Source of the DNA: Bin55 sp965205545
Lineage (GTDB): Bacteria > Pseudomonadota > Gammaproteobacteria > Pseudomonadales > Azotimanducaceae
Direction of reading: 5' to 3'
Assembly (NCBI GenBank): GCA_965205545.1
Contig: OZ242170.1
Coordinates: 2,480,001-2,544,000 of the forward strand
Length of the DNA stretch: 64,000 nt
This document shows positions 33,718-42,437 of the stretch, piece after piece (position 1 is the first letter of the stretch; each line of letters starts with the position of its first letter). Below the pieces are notes generated by a model that saw only the letters and a program-made list of their open reading frames with translations, was not told the DNA's origin and made no database searches. The position numbers and the translations under genes were made by a program.

Positions 33718-34467
33718 GTGTGTATTGTTCTTGTCGCCTACCAAACAGACGACAGCTATCCGCTTGTTGTTGCCGCCAACAGAGACGAGTACTTCGCTCG
33801 ACCCTCACTCGCAGCACACTTCTGGTCTGAGTCGAACGAGATATTCGCGGGCCGAGACGTGGAGGCAGGTGGAACTTGGCTGGGAGTCACACGGGGTGGC
33901 CGCTTTGCGGCACTCACCAACTGGACTGGCAATGACCGAGCCAAGAACAGTAGCGCTTCTAGAGGTTGGCTTGTTCGCGACTTTCTTCAAACGGATTCCA
34001 GTTGCGAAGCATTCATTCGGGAGTTGAACGGTGCCGCCTACCAGGGATTCAACTTGCTTGTGTTTGATGGACAAAATTTAGTCCATTGGTCCAATCGCAC
34101 AAGCGTGCAGAAAGTGTTTGAACCCGGCTTTTACGGTATTACAAACACAGATTTCACAAATAGTTGGGCCAAGACTCGCGCGGGAGTCGACATGATCACT
34201 CAGGTAAAGAACCGACACGACGTTGATTCGCTGATCCAGATGCTGCGAAGACACACAAAGACAGACGGTATGAGCGGCGCAATTGAACCCGAGCAACAAG
34301 AATCGCCATGTTTTGTATTCGGTGAAACCTACGGAACCCGTGCTAGCACCGCAGTTGTATTTGATGGCAAACGCATCTTTTTCAAGGAACAGCAATATGG
34401 TCCAGGAGCACGACGAGGACAGTTTGTCTATGAGTGCATTCCAGTAGAAGGGGAGAACTTGCTATGA
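33718..34467 (+). CDS. NRDE family (TANGO2-like) protein
   Basis: A 249-residue NRDE/TANGO2 family protein. The start MCIVLVAY places Cys at position 2, as in Ntn-type folds, followed by the name-giving ANRDEYFARP, WLGVTRGGRFAALTN and SRGWLVRDFL. Eukaryotic TANGO2 has been linked to lipid and heme handling; the bacterial role is not settled. The start is GTG. The end overlaps the next SDR start (ATGA), so the two are co-translated. The pair is inserted between ptsP and lgt, which are neighbours in E. coli. Confidence 0.9.
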   Translation: MCIVLVAYQTDDSYPLVVAANRDEYFARPSLAAHFWSESNEIFAGRDVEAGGTWLGVTRGGRFAALTNWTGNDRAKNSSASRGWLVRDFLQTDSSCEAFIRELNGAAYQGFNLLVFDGQNLVHWSNRTSVQKVFEPGFYGITNTDFTNSWAKTRAGVDMITQVKNRHDVDSLIQMLRRHTKTDGMSGAIEPEQQESPCFVFGETYGTRASTAVVFDGKRIFFKEQQYGPGARRGQFVYECIPVEGENLL

Positions 34468-35252
34468 AGGACGAACTCGCGAATAGAACGGCTCTTGTCA
34501 CAGGAGGAAGCCTGGGTTTAGGAAGAGCCATGGCGAAAGAATTCCACGTGCAAGGCGCAAGCGTTGCAATACTCGCACGGCGGCTCGAACTGCTAGAAAA
34601 CGCACGAGACGAAATAGCTGAAGCGGGCGACGGTAGAGCGTCGGTAAAGTGCTACGAGTGCGATGTCACTGATCTTGGCGCAATCGAACGAACCGTTGCG
34701 CAAGTGAATAACGAACAAGGCGAAGTGGACATTCTCGTCAACAACGCCGGTAAGTCGGAAGCGCATGCATTCTTGGACGTCACCGACGACATTTGGCAGG
34801 CTGACTTGGACCTCAAGCTGTTCGCGGCAATTCGGTTTTCGCGTCTTTTGTTTCCCAAAATGTGCGACCGTCGATGGGGACGCATAATTAACATTCTGAA
34901 TACGGCAGCAAAGGCACCCGGGCCCCGTTCAGCCCCCACCTCTGTTTCGCGAGCGGCTGGGATGGCTCTGACCAAGGTGTTGGCCGGAGAGGGAGCTCCC
35001 CACAACGTACTCGTAAACGCCTTGTTGATTGGTCGCATTGAGTCGGACCAAAGTCGTCGTGCCTACGAAGCGAGCACAAGAGAGAGTTCGTACAGAGAGT
35101 TCTTGGCCAAGGCGGGTCAATCGTTGCCTATGAAGCGTATGGGTGAGGCGCAGGAATGCGCCAATGTGGCGCTGTTCTTGGCGTCTGACCGAGCTTCGTA
35201 CCTGACTGGGTGTGCGATCAATATGGACGGTGGTCTATCGCCCGTAGTCTAG
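34464..35252 (+). CDS. SDR-family protein lacking the Tyr-x3-Lys pair
   Basis: A 262-residue short-chain dehydrogenase/reductase fold. The nucleotide loop TGGSLGLG (13-20), the CDVTD acidic motif and NNAG (93-96) are intact. Where the catalytic Tyr-x3-Lys should be, the sequence reads APTSVSRAAG: Thr159 (or Ser160) and Arg163 replace Tyr and Lys. The rest of that helix (RAAGMALTKVLAGEGAPHNVLVN) is well conserved, so this is a diverged subfamily, not a broken gene. The ATG at 34464 overlaps the NRDE stop, which fixes the start. The function probably differs from a standard reductase. Confidence 0.88.
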   Translation: MKDELANRTALVTGGSLGLGRAMAKEFHVQGASVAILARRLELLENARDEIAEAGDGRASVKCYECDVTDLGAIERTVAQVNNEQGEVDILVNNAGKSEAHAFLDVTDDIWQADLDLKLFAAIRFSRLLFPKMCDRRWGRIINILNTAAKAPGPRSAPTSVSRAAGMALTKVLAGEGAPHNVLVNALLIGRIESDQSRRAYEASTRESSYREFLAKAGQSLPMKRMGEAQECANVALFLASDRASYLTGCAINMDGGLSPVV

Positions 35253-37576
35253 GCTGACAGTTCCCTGGCACTCGACCCACGTGCCTCATCAACGCTAGCT
35301 GGTTCGCGATGGGGGACTATTTTTTGCAGACCTAGCTCAGCCATTTGCAGGTGTATGTATTGAATGATCTCGTCGGCGTCATGCATCTTTAGAACGCGAC
35401 TGAGAATGCGACGACATCCCACCAAGGTCATGTTCCTGATCATCCACTTCACTTTGGGAATATGCGTGGCATTCATGGAGAGAACGTCGTATCCCATGCC
35501 AACACAAAGAATCGCCCCCTCGACTGTTCCCGCCAGCTCGCCGCAAATTCCAATGGGTTTGCCTTCAGCATGGGCATCCTTGACAACGGTGCGCAGCGCC
35601 CAAAGTACGGAGGGGTGCAATTCCTGATATAGGTTTGCCACTCTGGCATTGTTGCGAGAGACAGCGAGCATGTATTGAGTGAGATCGTTCGATCCAACCG
35701 CTAGAAAATCGACCTCCCTCGCTATCAATCGCGCCTGATAGATCAACGCGGGAACTTCGATCATCGCCCCGACATCTGGCACTCTGACAGCGAACCCCTC
35801 GTCGGTAACCTCTTGGTAGGCTTGATCGATCAAGTTCTTAGCGAAGTGCACCTCCTCCAAGTTGGTGACCATGGGCAGCATGATTCTGAGCTGGGTCTTC
35901 AAGCCCTCGCTTGCTTTGATCATTGCTCTTACTTGAACCAGAAATATTTCCGGATGGTCGAGTGTGATGCGAATTCCTCGCCAACCGAGGAACGGGTTGT
36001 CCTCTTTGACCGGAAAATACGGAAGGTCCTTGTCGCCGCCAATGTCTAGAGTGCGCATGGTCACCGGATTGGGATCGAACGCAATCATGTGCTTGCGATA
36101 GATCTCCAACTGTTGTGATTCGGTTGGAAACTGCTGGCTGTCTGCAAAGGGGATTTCTGTTCGGAACAAGCCGATGCCTTCGGCGCCTCGGTCTAGCGAC
36201 TGCGAAATTTCGTCCACAAGGCCAATGTTCACCCACAGTCTGACTCGATGTCCGTCCCGTGTCTCTGCAGGTTGGTCTCTAAGTTCCGTTAGCTCCTTGG
36301 CGAATGTCTCTCCTTGTTCCCTAAGCTCCTTGTAGTGTTCAAGGATATTGTCACCTGCATTGGTGACTATTTCGCCGTACGTTCCGTCGATGATTACCGT
36401 TGTGTGTTGTGTCTCGAATAGTGGATAGTCGGTTGCTCCCATGACAGCTGGTATGCCTAGTGCTCGAGCCAATATGGCTGTGTGCGAGTTGGCAGAGCCC
36501 CTATGGGAAATGATGCCTTTGAGATTTCTGCTGGGGACCTTGGCGATCATTGATGCCGTTATTTCCTCGGCGGCGAGTATTGTGTGTTCGGGGAATACGC
36601 TGCTCTCGGTCGTGCCGTAGTCTTGCAGTTTCGCAATCAACTGCTGCGCAATGTCCCGCAGATCAGTGCTCCTCTCGACAAAATATTCGTTGTTGGTTTC
36701 CTCCATGTGGTCGATGTGTCTCTGAAACACGCGCCTAATGGCGCCTTGCGCCCATTGGCCGTTGCGCTCAATCTCCTCTCGCACTTCGCCGCCAATGGCT
36801 TCATCGTCAAGAATGTGCACGAACACGTCGAGGATTTCCTGCTCGATGGGTTCCAGCTTGGGCTTTAAAGTTGCATTGATTCGCTGCATGTCCGCGCGAA
36901 CCGAATCAATTGCCTTGTCGAAGTTTCTCAATTCATCATGGCTATTTGCGGCTTCGCGATCGGGAATGCGACCGATGTCGGCAGGTGGCTGAATCAAAAC
37001 GACGCTGCCAATAGAAATTCCTGGCGATCCCGGCACGCCTTTGAATCGGCGCTCTTTGAAACTCTGATCTGTCGAAGCAACAGGAGTAATTGGATCGCTA
37101 ACGGCCATCGCGTGAGCGACCATGGGGGAGAGCTTGGTCGCTAGCGAGAGAAGGAGCCCCTCTTCGTTTTCGGAGAATTTGCCGTTTTCGCGCCGAACAG
37201 TCAAGACGCCAATGGGTTTCCGGTTATGCACTATGGGGGCGCCAAGAAAACACTTTAGGCCGCTTTCATCTATGGTTTCGAGAGGCTTGAACGCAGGATG
37301 GGAGGACGCGTCTTCAAGATTGACCGGTTCCGCGCGTTGAGCGACTAAGCCGACTATTCCTTCGCCAACGGGAAGTGAGATGCTTCTGGCAATGTGCTCG
37401 GAGAGACCATCATTGGCGATCAAGTGCAACACGTTGGTATCGGAGTTCAACACATACAACGAACAGTAGTCCACGCCGAAGATCATGCTTACGCGCGCAA
37501 CCGCCATTGCCGCAGCCTTGTTGAAGTCTGGCTCCGCTTGAATGTCGCGGGCCAGTTGATTCATTGCTTCAAGCAA
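35249..37576 (-). CDS. ptsP: Phosphoenolpyruvate-protein phosphotransferase PtsP (EI-Ntr)
   Basis: First enzyme of the nitrogen-related phosphotransferase system; it passes phosphate from PEP to NPr. 775 residues: an N-terminal GAF sensor domain (about 1-160), the EI N-terminal domain with the phospho-His segment RGSANSHTAILAR (H365), then the PEP-binding TIM barrel with LFRTEIPF, RTLDIGGDKDLPYF and NPFLGWRGIRI. The start overlaps the rppH end by 8 bp, so rppH-ptsP is an operon as in E. coli. It converges on the SDR gene with a 4-bp overlap. Confidence 0.96.
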   Translation of the reverse strand: MLEAMNQLARDIQAEPDFNKAAAMAVARVSMIFGVDYCSLYVLNSDTNVLHLIANDGLSEHIARSISLPVGEGIVGLVAQRAEPVNLEDASSHPAFKPLETIDESGLKCFLGAPIVHNRKPIGVLTVRRENGKFSENEEGLLLSLATKLSPMVAHAMAVSDPITPVASTDQSFKERRFKGVPGSPGISIGSVVLIQPPADIGRIPDREAANSHDELRNFDKAIDSVRADMQRINATLKPKLEPIEQEILDVFVHILDDEAIGGEVREEIERNGQWAQGAIRRVFQRHIDHMEETNNEYFVERSTDLRDIAQQLIAKLQDYGTTESSVFPEHTILAAEEITASMIAKVPSRNLKGIISHRGSANSHTAILARALGIPAVMGATDYPLFETQHTTVIIDGTYGEIVTNAGDNILEHYKELREQGETFAKELTELRDQPAETRDGHRVRLWVNIGLVDEISQSLDRGAEGIGLFRTEIPFADSQQFPTESQQLEIYRKHMIAFDPNPVTMRTLDIGGDKDLPYFPVKEDNPFLGWRGIRITLDHPEIFLVQVRAMIKASEGLKTQLRIMLPMVTNLEEVHFAKNLIDQAYQEVTDEGFAVRVPDVGAMIEVPALIYQARLIAREVDFLAVGSNDLTQYMLAVSRNNARVANLYQELHPSVLWALRTVVKDAHAEGKPIGICGELAGTVEGAILCVGMGYDVLSMNATHIPKVKWMIRNMTLVGCRRILSRVLKMHDADEIIQYIHLQMAELGLQKIVPHREPASVDEARGSSARELSA

Positions 37577-38081
37577 TTACCGTTCCTTTTCGATTCATGA
37601 ATGGCTCCAATTCCGACAGTGCCTGCTGATACGCTGCGCGTTTGAAATCCACAATCAGTTCTACTGGTTTCCAGTAGTCTACCCACGACCAGCAATCGAA
37701 CTCTGGCTCTTCAACACCCTTCACATCAATCATGCCATCGCAACCAAGAAACTCGACCAGAAAGAACAAGAGCTCTTGTCCGAGGTACTTTCGTGTCAAC
37801 CCGTTGGCATCAACGATCGATTCGACGAAGTTGTAGCGCATCGGCTTGTTCGTCACTGCTAGGATACTGACATGGCTCTTCCCGATGCCTAATTCTTCCT
37901 GCATTTCACGGTACATGGCCTCCACCGGCGTTTCCCCTCCGTCGATGCCGCCTTGCGGGAATTGCCATTGATTTTCCATATCGTTGCGCCTTGCAACTAG
38001 CACTTCGCCCGCCTTGTTGGAGAGTACAATCCCCACTCCCTGCCGATGACCCCGCGGCTCGCTGTCCTTCAGATTTTCCAT
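37569..38081 (-). CDS. rppH: RNA pyrophosphohydrolase
   Basis: Nudix hydrolase that removes pyrophosphate from 5'-triphosphate mRNA and starts decay. The Nudix box GGIDGGETPVEAMYREMQEELGI fits Gx5Ex7REUxEExGU, preceded by NQWQFPQ as in RppH. I place the start at ATG 38081 (170 residues), close to the family length; a TTG at 38123 would add 14 atypical residues. It is adjacent to ptsP, the conserved order in gammaproteobacteria. Confidence 0.94.
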   Translation of the reverse strand: MENLKDSEPRGHRQGVGIVLSNKAGEVLVARRNDMENQWQFPQGGIDGGETPVEAMYREMQEELGIGKSHVSILAVTNKPMRYNFVESIVDANGLTRKYLGQELLFFLVEFLGCDGMIDVKGVEEPEFDCWSWVDYWKPVELIVDFKRAAYQQALSELEPFMNRKGTVIA

Positions 38082-38190
38082 AGCGTGATTGTTGCACACA
38101 AAGTTTGCACATTGGCGTGTCAATCGTGTGGCAACACTGTGAGAGTCCGCATGGGCTTCAAGAAATCTCCCATGTCAATCCGTCATCCAA

Positions 38191-40266
38191 ATGAACCAGC
38201 TTCAATTTGAAAGCAGCCCATACCTGAGACAGCATGCGGCGAATCCTGTCGATTGGTATCCGTGGTGCGACGAAGCCCTAAATCTGGCAGATGAACAGGA
38301 TCGACCGATACTGCTGTCCATAGGCTACTCGACCTGCCACTGGTGCCATGTGATGGCGAAGGAGTGCTTTGAAGACGACAAAGTGGCTCAATTGATGAAC
38401 GACCACTTCGTGAACATCAAGGTCGACAGAGAAGAGCGTCCAGACTTGGACCAAATCTATCAATCCGCCCATGGTCTTCTTACGCAACGGAGTGGCGGCT
38501 GGCCTTTAACGGTATTTCTGAATCCCAAGTCACGCGTTCCCTTCTTCGCAGGAACCTATTTCCCTAAAACCCCTAGGTTTGGATTGCCAGGTTTTCCAGA
38601 TGTGCTTCAGCAAGTATCTCGAGCGTATGCACAAAACAGGGATCGATTGGAGGAATTCGACGCGAAGCTGCTCGAGGCAATGAGCGAATCAGATCGCTCA
38701 CAAAATACGGAGTCCAAAAGGTCATTCGCCGACATGTGTAGTCGGTGCCGCGACATTCTTGTCGCAAACTACGATGCGCAAGGGGGAGGATTTGGCACGG
38801 CTCCCAAATTTCCGCAACCCATGAGTCTCAGTTGGTTGTTGAAACATTGGTACGACAGCAGAAGTAGAGGACGCGCAGACAGCGAGGCACTGGATGTCGT
38901 CATCGACACTCTGACTCGGATGGGACGAGGAGGCATCTTCGATCATCTTGGCGGTGGATTTTTCCGCTACTCGACCGACCGATCATGGACGATTCCCCAT
39001 TTCGAGAAGATGCTTTACGACAATGCGTTATTGCTGGGCGTGTATGCGGACGCGTATGCACTTACGGGCGATCAGTTGTTCGAGGAAGTACTAAGTGAAA
39101 CAGCCAGTTGGGTTCTAGACGAACTGCGTACACCGGATGGAGGTTTCTTTTCGGCTATCGATGCAGATTCCGATGGCGAAGAGGGCAAGTACTACGTATG
39201 GCGTAGAAACGAGGTCAAAAGAGTGCTCACTGACGAAGAGTATCTCGTTATCGAAACCTTGTACGGACTCGACAAGCCAACCAATTTTGAGACGCGATGG
39301 CATCTGCACAGAACTGATGCATGGCGAGCCGTGGTTCATCGACTTAGCATGGATCCAGAGCATGCATACGAGACTCGTCAGTCTGCCCGAGCAAAGCTCA
39401 GAGCGCTAAGGGCTGAAAGGATTCCGCCCGCTACCGACACCAAAGTACTTACTTCGTGGAATGGACTGACCATCGGAGGTTTGGCAAAGGCATCGCGGTC
39501 TCTAAACAAGCCAGATTTGGTGAATATGGCACAAGCGACAACAGACTTTTTGCGCCAGAACTGTTTTGACGGACATCGACTGAATGCTGTGTGGTGCGAT
39601 GGCCAGGCGAAATTCAATGGTTATCTCGATGACTACGCGCATCTCTTGAACGGTCTTCTTGACCTGCTTGCTGTGAGTTGGCGGCATGTCGATGTAGAGA
39701 TGGCGAAGGCATTGGCCGACTCGCTAATCAAATGGTTTTACGATTCAGACGACGGTGGGTTCTGGTTTACGGCACACGATCACGAAGACTTGATTTACCG
39801 TGCCAAACCAACGACTGACGGAGCTACGCCTTCCGGCAACGGGGCGGCGTGCCTAGCACTGATACGGCTGGCAGATCTCTCTGGTCAAACAGAGTATCTG
39901 GAACCGGTCGAACGAACTCTAGAGTGGGCTGGAGGATTCGTGGGAAGGAATGAAGCTATGTATCCAACACTCGTTCAATGCATGAATCGCATGGTCAAGC
40001 CTCACAACCACATTCTTATGCGAGGCCCTAGGGATTTGCTGTCCGACTGGTTGGCGGTTGTGCACGGGGACTTTCACCCAGATTTGGAAACGTGGGCAAT
40101 TCCCCATGAGGATTCCAAATTTTTGCCGGAGTACCTGCCTAAACTGGTACCTGATGAAGAACGTGAGCGGGTGACTGCCTATATTTGCGAGGATTTCGTG
40201 TGCTCAGCGCCAATAAACGATTTGGATGAGTTTCAGGCAACTGTCGCAGCGATGCGCGCACCCTGA
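38191..40266 (+). CDS. DUF255 thioredoxin-domain protein (YyaL/SSP411 family)
   Basis: A 691-residue protein. The N-terminal thioredoxin-like DUF255 domain (about 1-165) has PYLRQHAANPVDWYPW and the active-site-like STCHWCHVM (C49, C52). The rest is a six-hairpin (alpha/alpha)6 glycosidase-like domain with GGGFGTAPKFPQP, GGIFDHLGGGFFRYS and VPHFEKMLYDN-type blocks (here IPHFEKMLYDN). The family occurs from bacteria to mammals (SPATA20) and has no proven activity. It is divergent from rppH with about 110 bp between. Confidence 0.93.
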   Translation: MNQLQFESSPYLRQHAANPVDWYPWCDEALNLADEQDRPILLSIGYSTCHWCHVMAKECFEDDKVAQLMNDHFVNIKVDREERPDLDQIYQSAHGLLTQRSGGWPLTVFLNPKSRVPFFAGTYFPKTPRFGLPGFPDVLQQVSRAYAQNRDRLEEFDAKLLEAMSESDRSQNTESKRSFADMCSRCRDILVANYDAQGGGFGTAPKFPQPMSLSWLLKHWYDSRSRGRADSEALDVVIDTLTRMGRGGIFDHLGGGFFRYSTDRSWTIPHFEKMLYDNALLLGVYADAYALTGDQLFEEVLSETASWVLDELRTPDGGFFSAIDADSDGEEGKYYVWRRNEVKRVLTDEEYLVIETLYGLDKPTNFETRWHLHRTDAWRAVVHRLSMDPEHAYETRQSARAKLRALRAERIPPATDTKVLTSWNGLTIGGLAKASRSLNKPDLVNMAQATTDFLRQNCFDGHRLNAVWCDGQAKFNGYLDDYAHLLNGLLDLLAVSWRHVDVEMAKALADSLIKWFYDSDDGGFWFTAHDHEDLIYRAKPTTDGATPSGNGAACLALIRLADLSGQTEYLEPVERTLEWAGGFVGRNEAMYPTLVQCMNRMVKPHNHILMRGPRDLLSDWLAVVHGDFHPDLETWAIPHEDSKFLPEYLPKLVPDEERERVTAYICEDFVCSAPINDLDEFQATVAAMRAP

Positions 40267-40282
40267 GTCTCGCTGTTCACAT

Positions 40283-41251
40283 CTAGTCTTTCAGCACGTA
40301 CACGTACACTCGGTGTTCGCAGCTCTGGCGCTCTTCCGCATCAGGGGAAGCCGAAGGATTCTCAAAGGCTGTGTGAAAGCACCCACCAAACCTAGGCTGA
40401 GTGTCGTGCTTCGCAATGTGAAATAGCTTGAGAACAAGAACCTCGTCCGTTGTCATGTTGGGGTAGTAGTACCAAGACTGATCGTCGTTGTATTTCAATG
40501 AAAGCTGGTTGGTTATTCGTCCCGTGTGCGTGAAGCCTTTCAATCCGGACGACACGAGATCTTGCGAATTGACTGAGCTACTGTCGAGCACTGCCAACGG
40601 CATATGTTCCAACGGTCGCGACATGTGAACGGTCCGCCAAAAGTTGATCACCATGAACTCACTGACATGCTCTCGCTCGAAGGACTCGCGCCACTCGTCA
40701 CTGGACTCCGGTGTGGAGAACGATTGCAAATTTTCTTGAAAGTCGTCGGCAGAAACGCCATAGTCGTTGTGCACTCCCAGTCCAAAGAACGGATGGGCTG
40801 TATTCTTGCCGCGGCGCAACACCATGTCCGGTTGTTGGATGTAGAGCTGACGGTTTGGGAAGAGAGTTTCGCGGAGCAGTGAATCGACCTCGCTAAGGTA
40901 TTTGGTCTTTACCTCATTTTCGCTTTCGTGCCGAATTTCACTGCGGTCGCCTACTTGAAGCGCGTCGCTTGGTCCGAATGCTCCCGAATCCCAGTTTTCT
41001 ACCAACGAACAGTGTTCAAGCAGTACGAAACCATGCTTGTTCAGAAATCTGCGTTGAAACTGCGGCGAGCCGTCGTTTTCTGATTCCTGAAGCACTCGTG
41101 CGTCGCCAATCTTCCTTGTCATGGGAGGGAGAAATCCGGGAGTGATTGACTGACCGGTCACGTCAATAATGGTCTTGTTTGGCGCTTCATAGTCAGATTG
41201 GAAGTAGCCATTTAAGCCAACTTCAACTGACAAGGGACTTGAATTGGACAT
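40283..41251 (-). CDS. CmcJ/NvfI-family oxidoreductase-like protein
   Basis: This 322-residue protein resembles the CmcJ/NvfI group, which includes proteins in cephamycin and fungal meroterpenoid pathways; several members are non-heme iron 2-oxoglutarate enzymes. Family-like blocks are VHNDY, MVINFWRTVHMSRPLEHMPL, LAVLDSSSV and SWYYYPNMTTDEVLVLK, then the late FHTAFENPSAS. Likely iron ligands are His in VHNDY and His in GCFHTAF (inference). It is a single leftward gene converging on the YyaL gene. No biosynthetic gene cluster surrounds it; an SDR is divergent. Confidence 0.78.
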   Translation of the reverse strand: MSNSSPLSVEVGLNGYFQSDYEAPNKTIIDVTGQSITPGFLPPMTRKIGDARVLQESENDGSPQFQRRFLNKHGFVLLEHCSLVENWDSGAFGPSDALQVGDRSEIRHESENEVKTKYLSEVDSLLRETLFPNRQLYIQQPDMVLRRGKNTAHPFFGLGVHNDYGVSADDFQENLQSFSTPESSDEWRESFEREHVSEFMVINFWRTVHMSRPLEHMPLAVLDSSSVNSQDLVSSGLKGFTHTGRITNQLSLKYNDDQSWYYYPNMTTDEVLVLKLFHIAKHDTQPRFGGCFHTAFENPSASPDAEERQSCEHRVYVYVLKD

Positions 41252-41469
41252 GACAAGGATGGGAAATTTTGGCAGTAGAAAAGTCTAACTCATTCGTTTG
41301 GGGTCTCGTTTCATAACGTTGACCAGATAGTTGCCGATAGGAGCGGGGATTCACAATAAGCGAAAGAGCAGAAACCACATGGTCCGAGCGTTGGAGTCGG
41401 GAAAACACTAACATTGTGAGAGTGCGCCTTTGGCGTGGAACAACCCAAGTCATCACGCAGGACTTTGCT

Positions 41470-42411
41470 ATGCAAGCAACTTCAAACCATCTTGCAAACA
41501 ACAATTCGCATCCGGACTTGTCGGTGTTAGGCGGCGGCGTTGCCATCGTCACCGGCGGTGCGTCCGGCATTGGATTAGCTCTCGTGGAACGATCAATCAA
41601 GCAGAAAATGCATTGTGTTATAGCCGACATTGACAAGACTGCGTTGTCCCAAGCACTTGAATCGACTGACGCCACAGCGAACAGACACGATGTGGAGGTG
41701 CTCGCCGTTCGAACCGATGTATCGTCTGCGAGCTCAATTGACGAGCTCTATGAAGCCACACGCGAAAAGTTTGGAGACAAGCCCATCTCCTTGCTGTGTT
41801 GTAACGCAGGAGTTGGCGCCGGAGGTGGAGTCTTGAGTGCGCGAGATGTGGACTGGGAATTTGTGCTGGGCGTAAACTTGATGGGTGTTGTCTACTGTCT
41901 ACGCAAGTTCGTTCCACGGATGCTAGAGCAAGGCGCTCCTGGCTCTGTAATGGCTACATCGTCTCAAGATGGAATTTGCGCGGCGCAAGGCGTGTATGGG
42001 GTGTCCAAGCACGCCTGCGTAGCCTTGATGGAGGCACTGCATGGTGAAGTTCGCGGGAGGATTTCGGTGCACGTGCTGTGCCCCAACGCCGTTGCGACAA
42101 ACATCGTGCATTCAGAACGCCATCGCCCAACACGCTATGGCGGGGTTGAACGTGATCAACCCGCGGTCGCAAACCTTCCAGCCAACAAAGTCGCTGAGAG
42201 ATTCAAGCAATATGGGATGCCACCCGCCCGATGCGCGGAGTTTGTCTTCAATGCAATTGAATCGGGGGTTTTCTACGTTCTTGCAGAAGCTGAAGATGAT
42301 GAGGGCTACGTCAGATTGGAGGCAGAAACAAGAATGAATGCAATTCTGAACGGTACGCGTCCATACCGTCCCCAAAGCGCACTGCTCAGGAAGATTTTCG
42401 CCGGAGACTAG
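41470..42411 (+). CDS. SDR-family NAD(P)-dependent oxidoreductase
   Basis: A classical SDR of 313 residues from the ATG at 41470. The nucleotide loop is TGGASGIG (28-35), with RTDVSS, CNAGVGAGG, catalytic Ser in MATSSQDG and YGVSK (Tyr176, Lys180). The C-terminal region after residue 250 is longer than usual. The ATG has AGGA a few bases upstream; a GTG at 41416 is an alternative. Its substrate cannot be deduced. The upstream neighbour, read the other way, is the CmcJ-like gene. Confidence 0.88.
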   Translation: MQATSNHLANNNSHPDLSVLGGGVAIVTGGASGIGLALVERSIKQKMHCVIADIDKTALSQALESTDATANRHDVEVLAVRTDVSSASSIDELYEATREKFGDKPISLLCCNAGVGAGGGVLSARDVDWEFVLGVNLMGVVYCLRKFVPRMLEQGAPGSVMATSSQDGICAAQGVYGVSKHACVALMEALHGEVRGRISVHVLCPNAVATNIVHSERHRPTRYGGVERDQPAVANLPANKVAERFKQYGMPPARCAEFVFNAIESGVFYVLAEAEDDEGYVRLEAETRMNAILNGTRPYRPQSALLRKIFAGD

Positions 42412-42437
42412 GTTGGGTGCTAACGAATGACGAAAAC

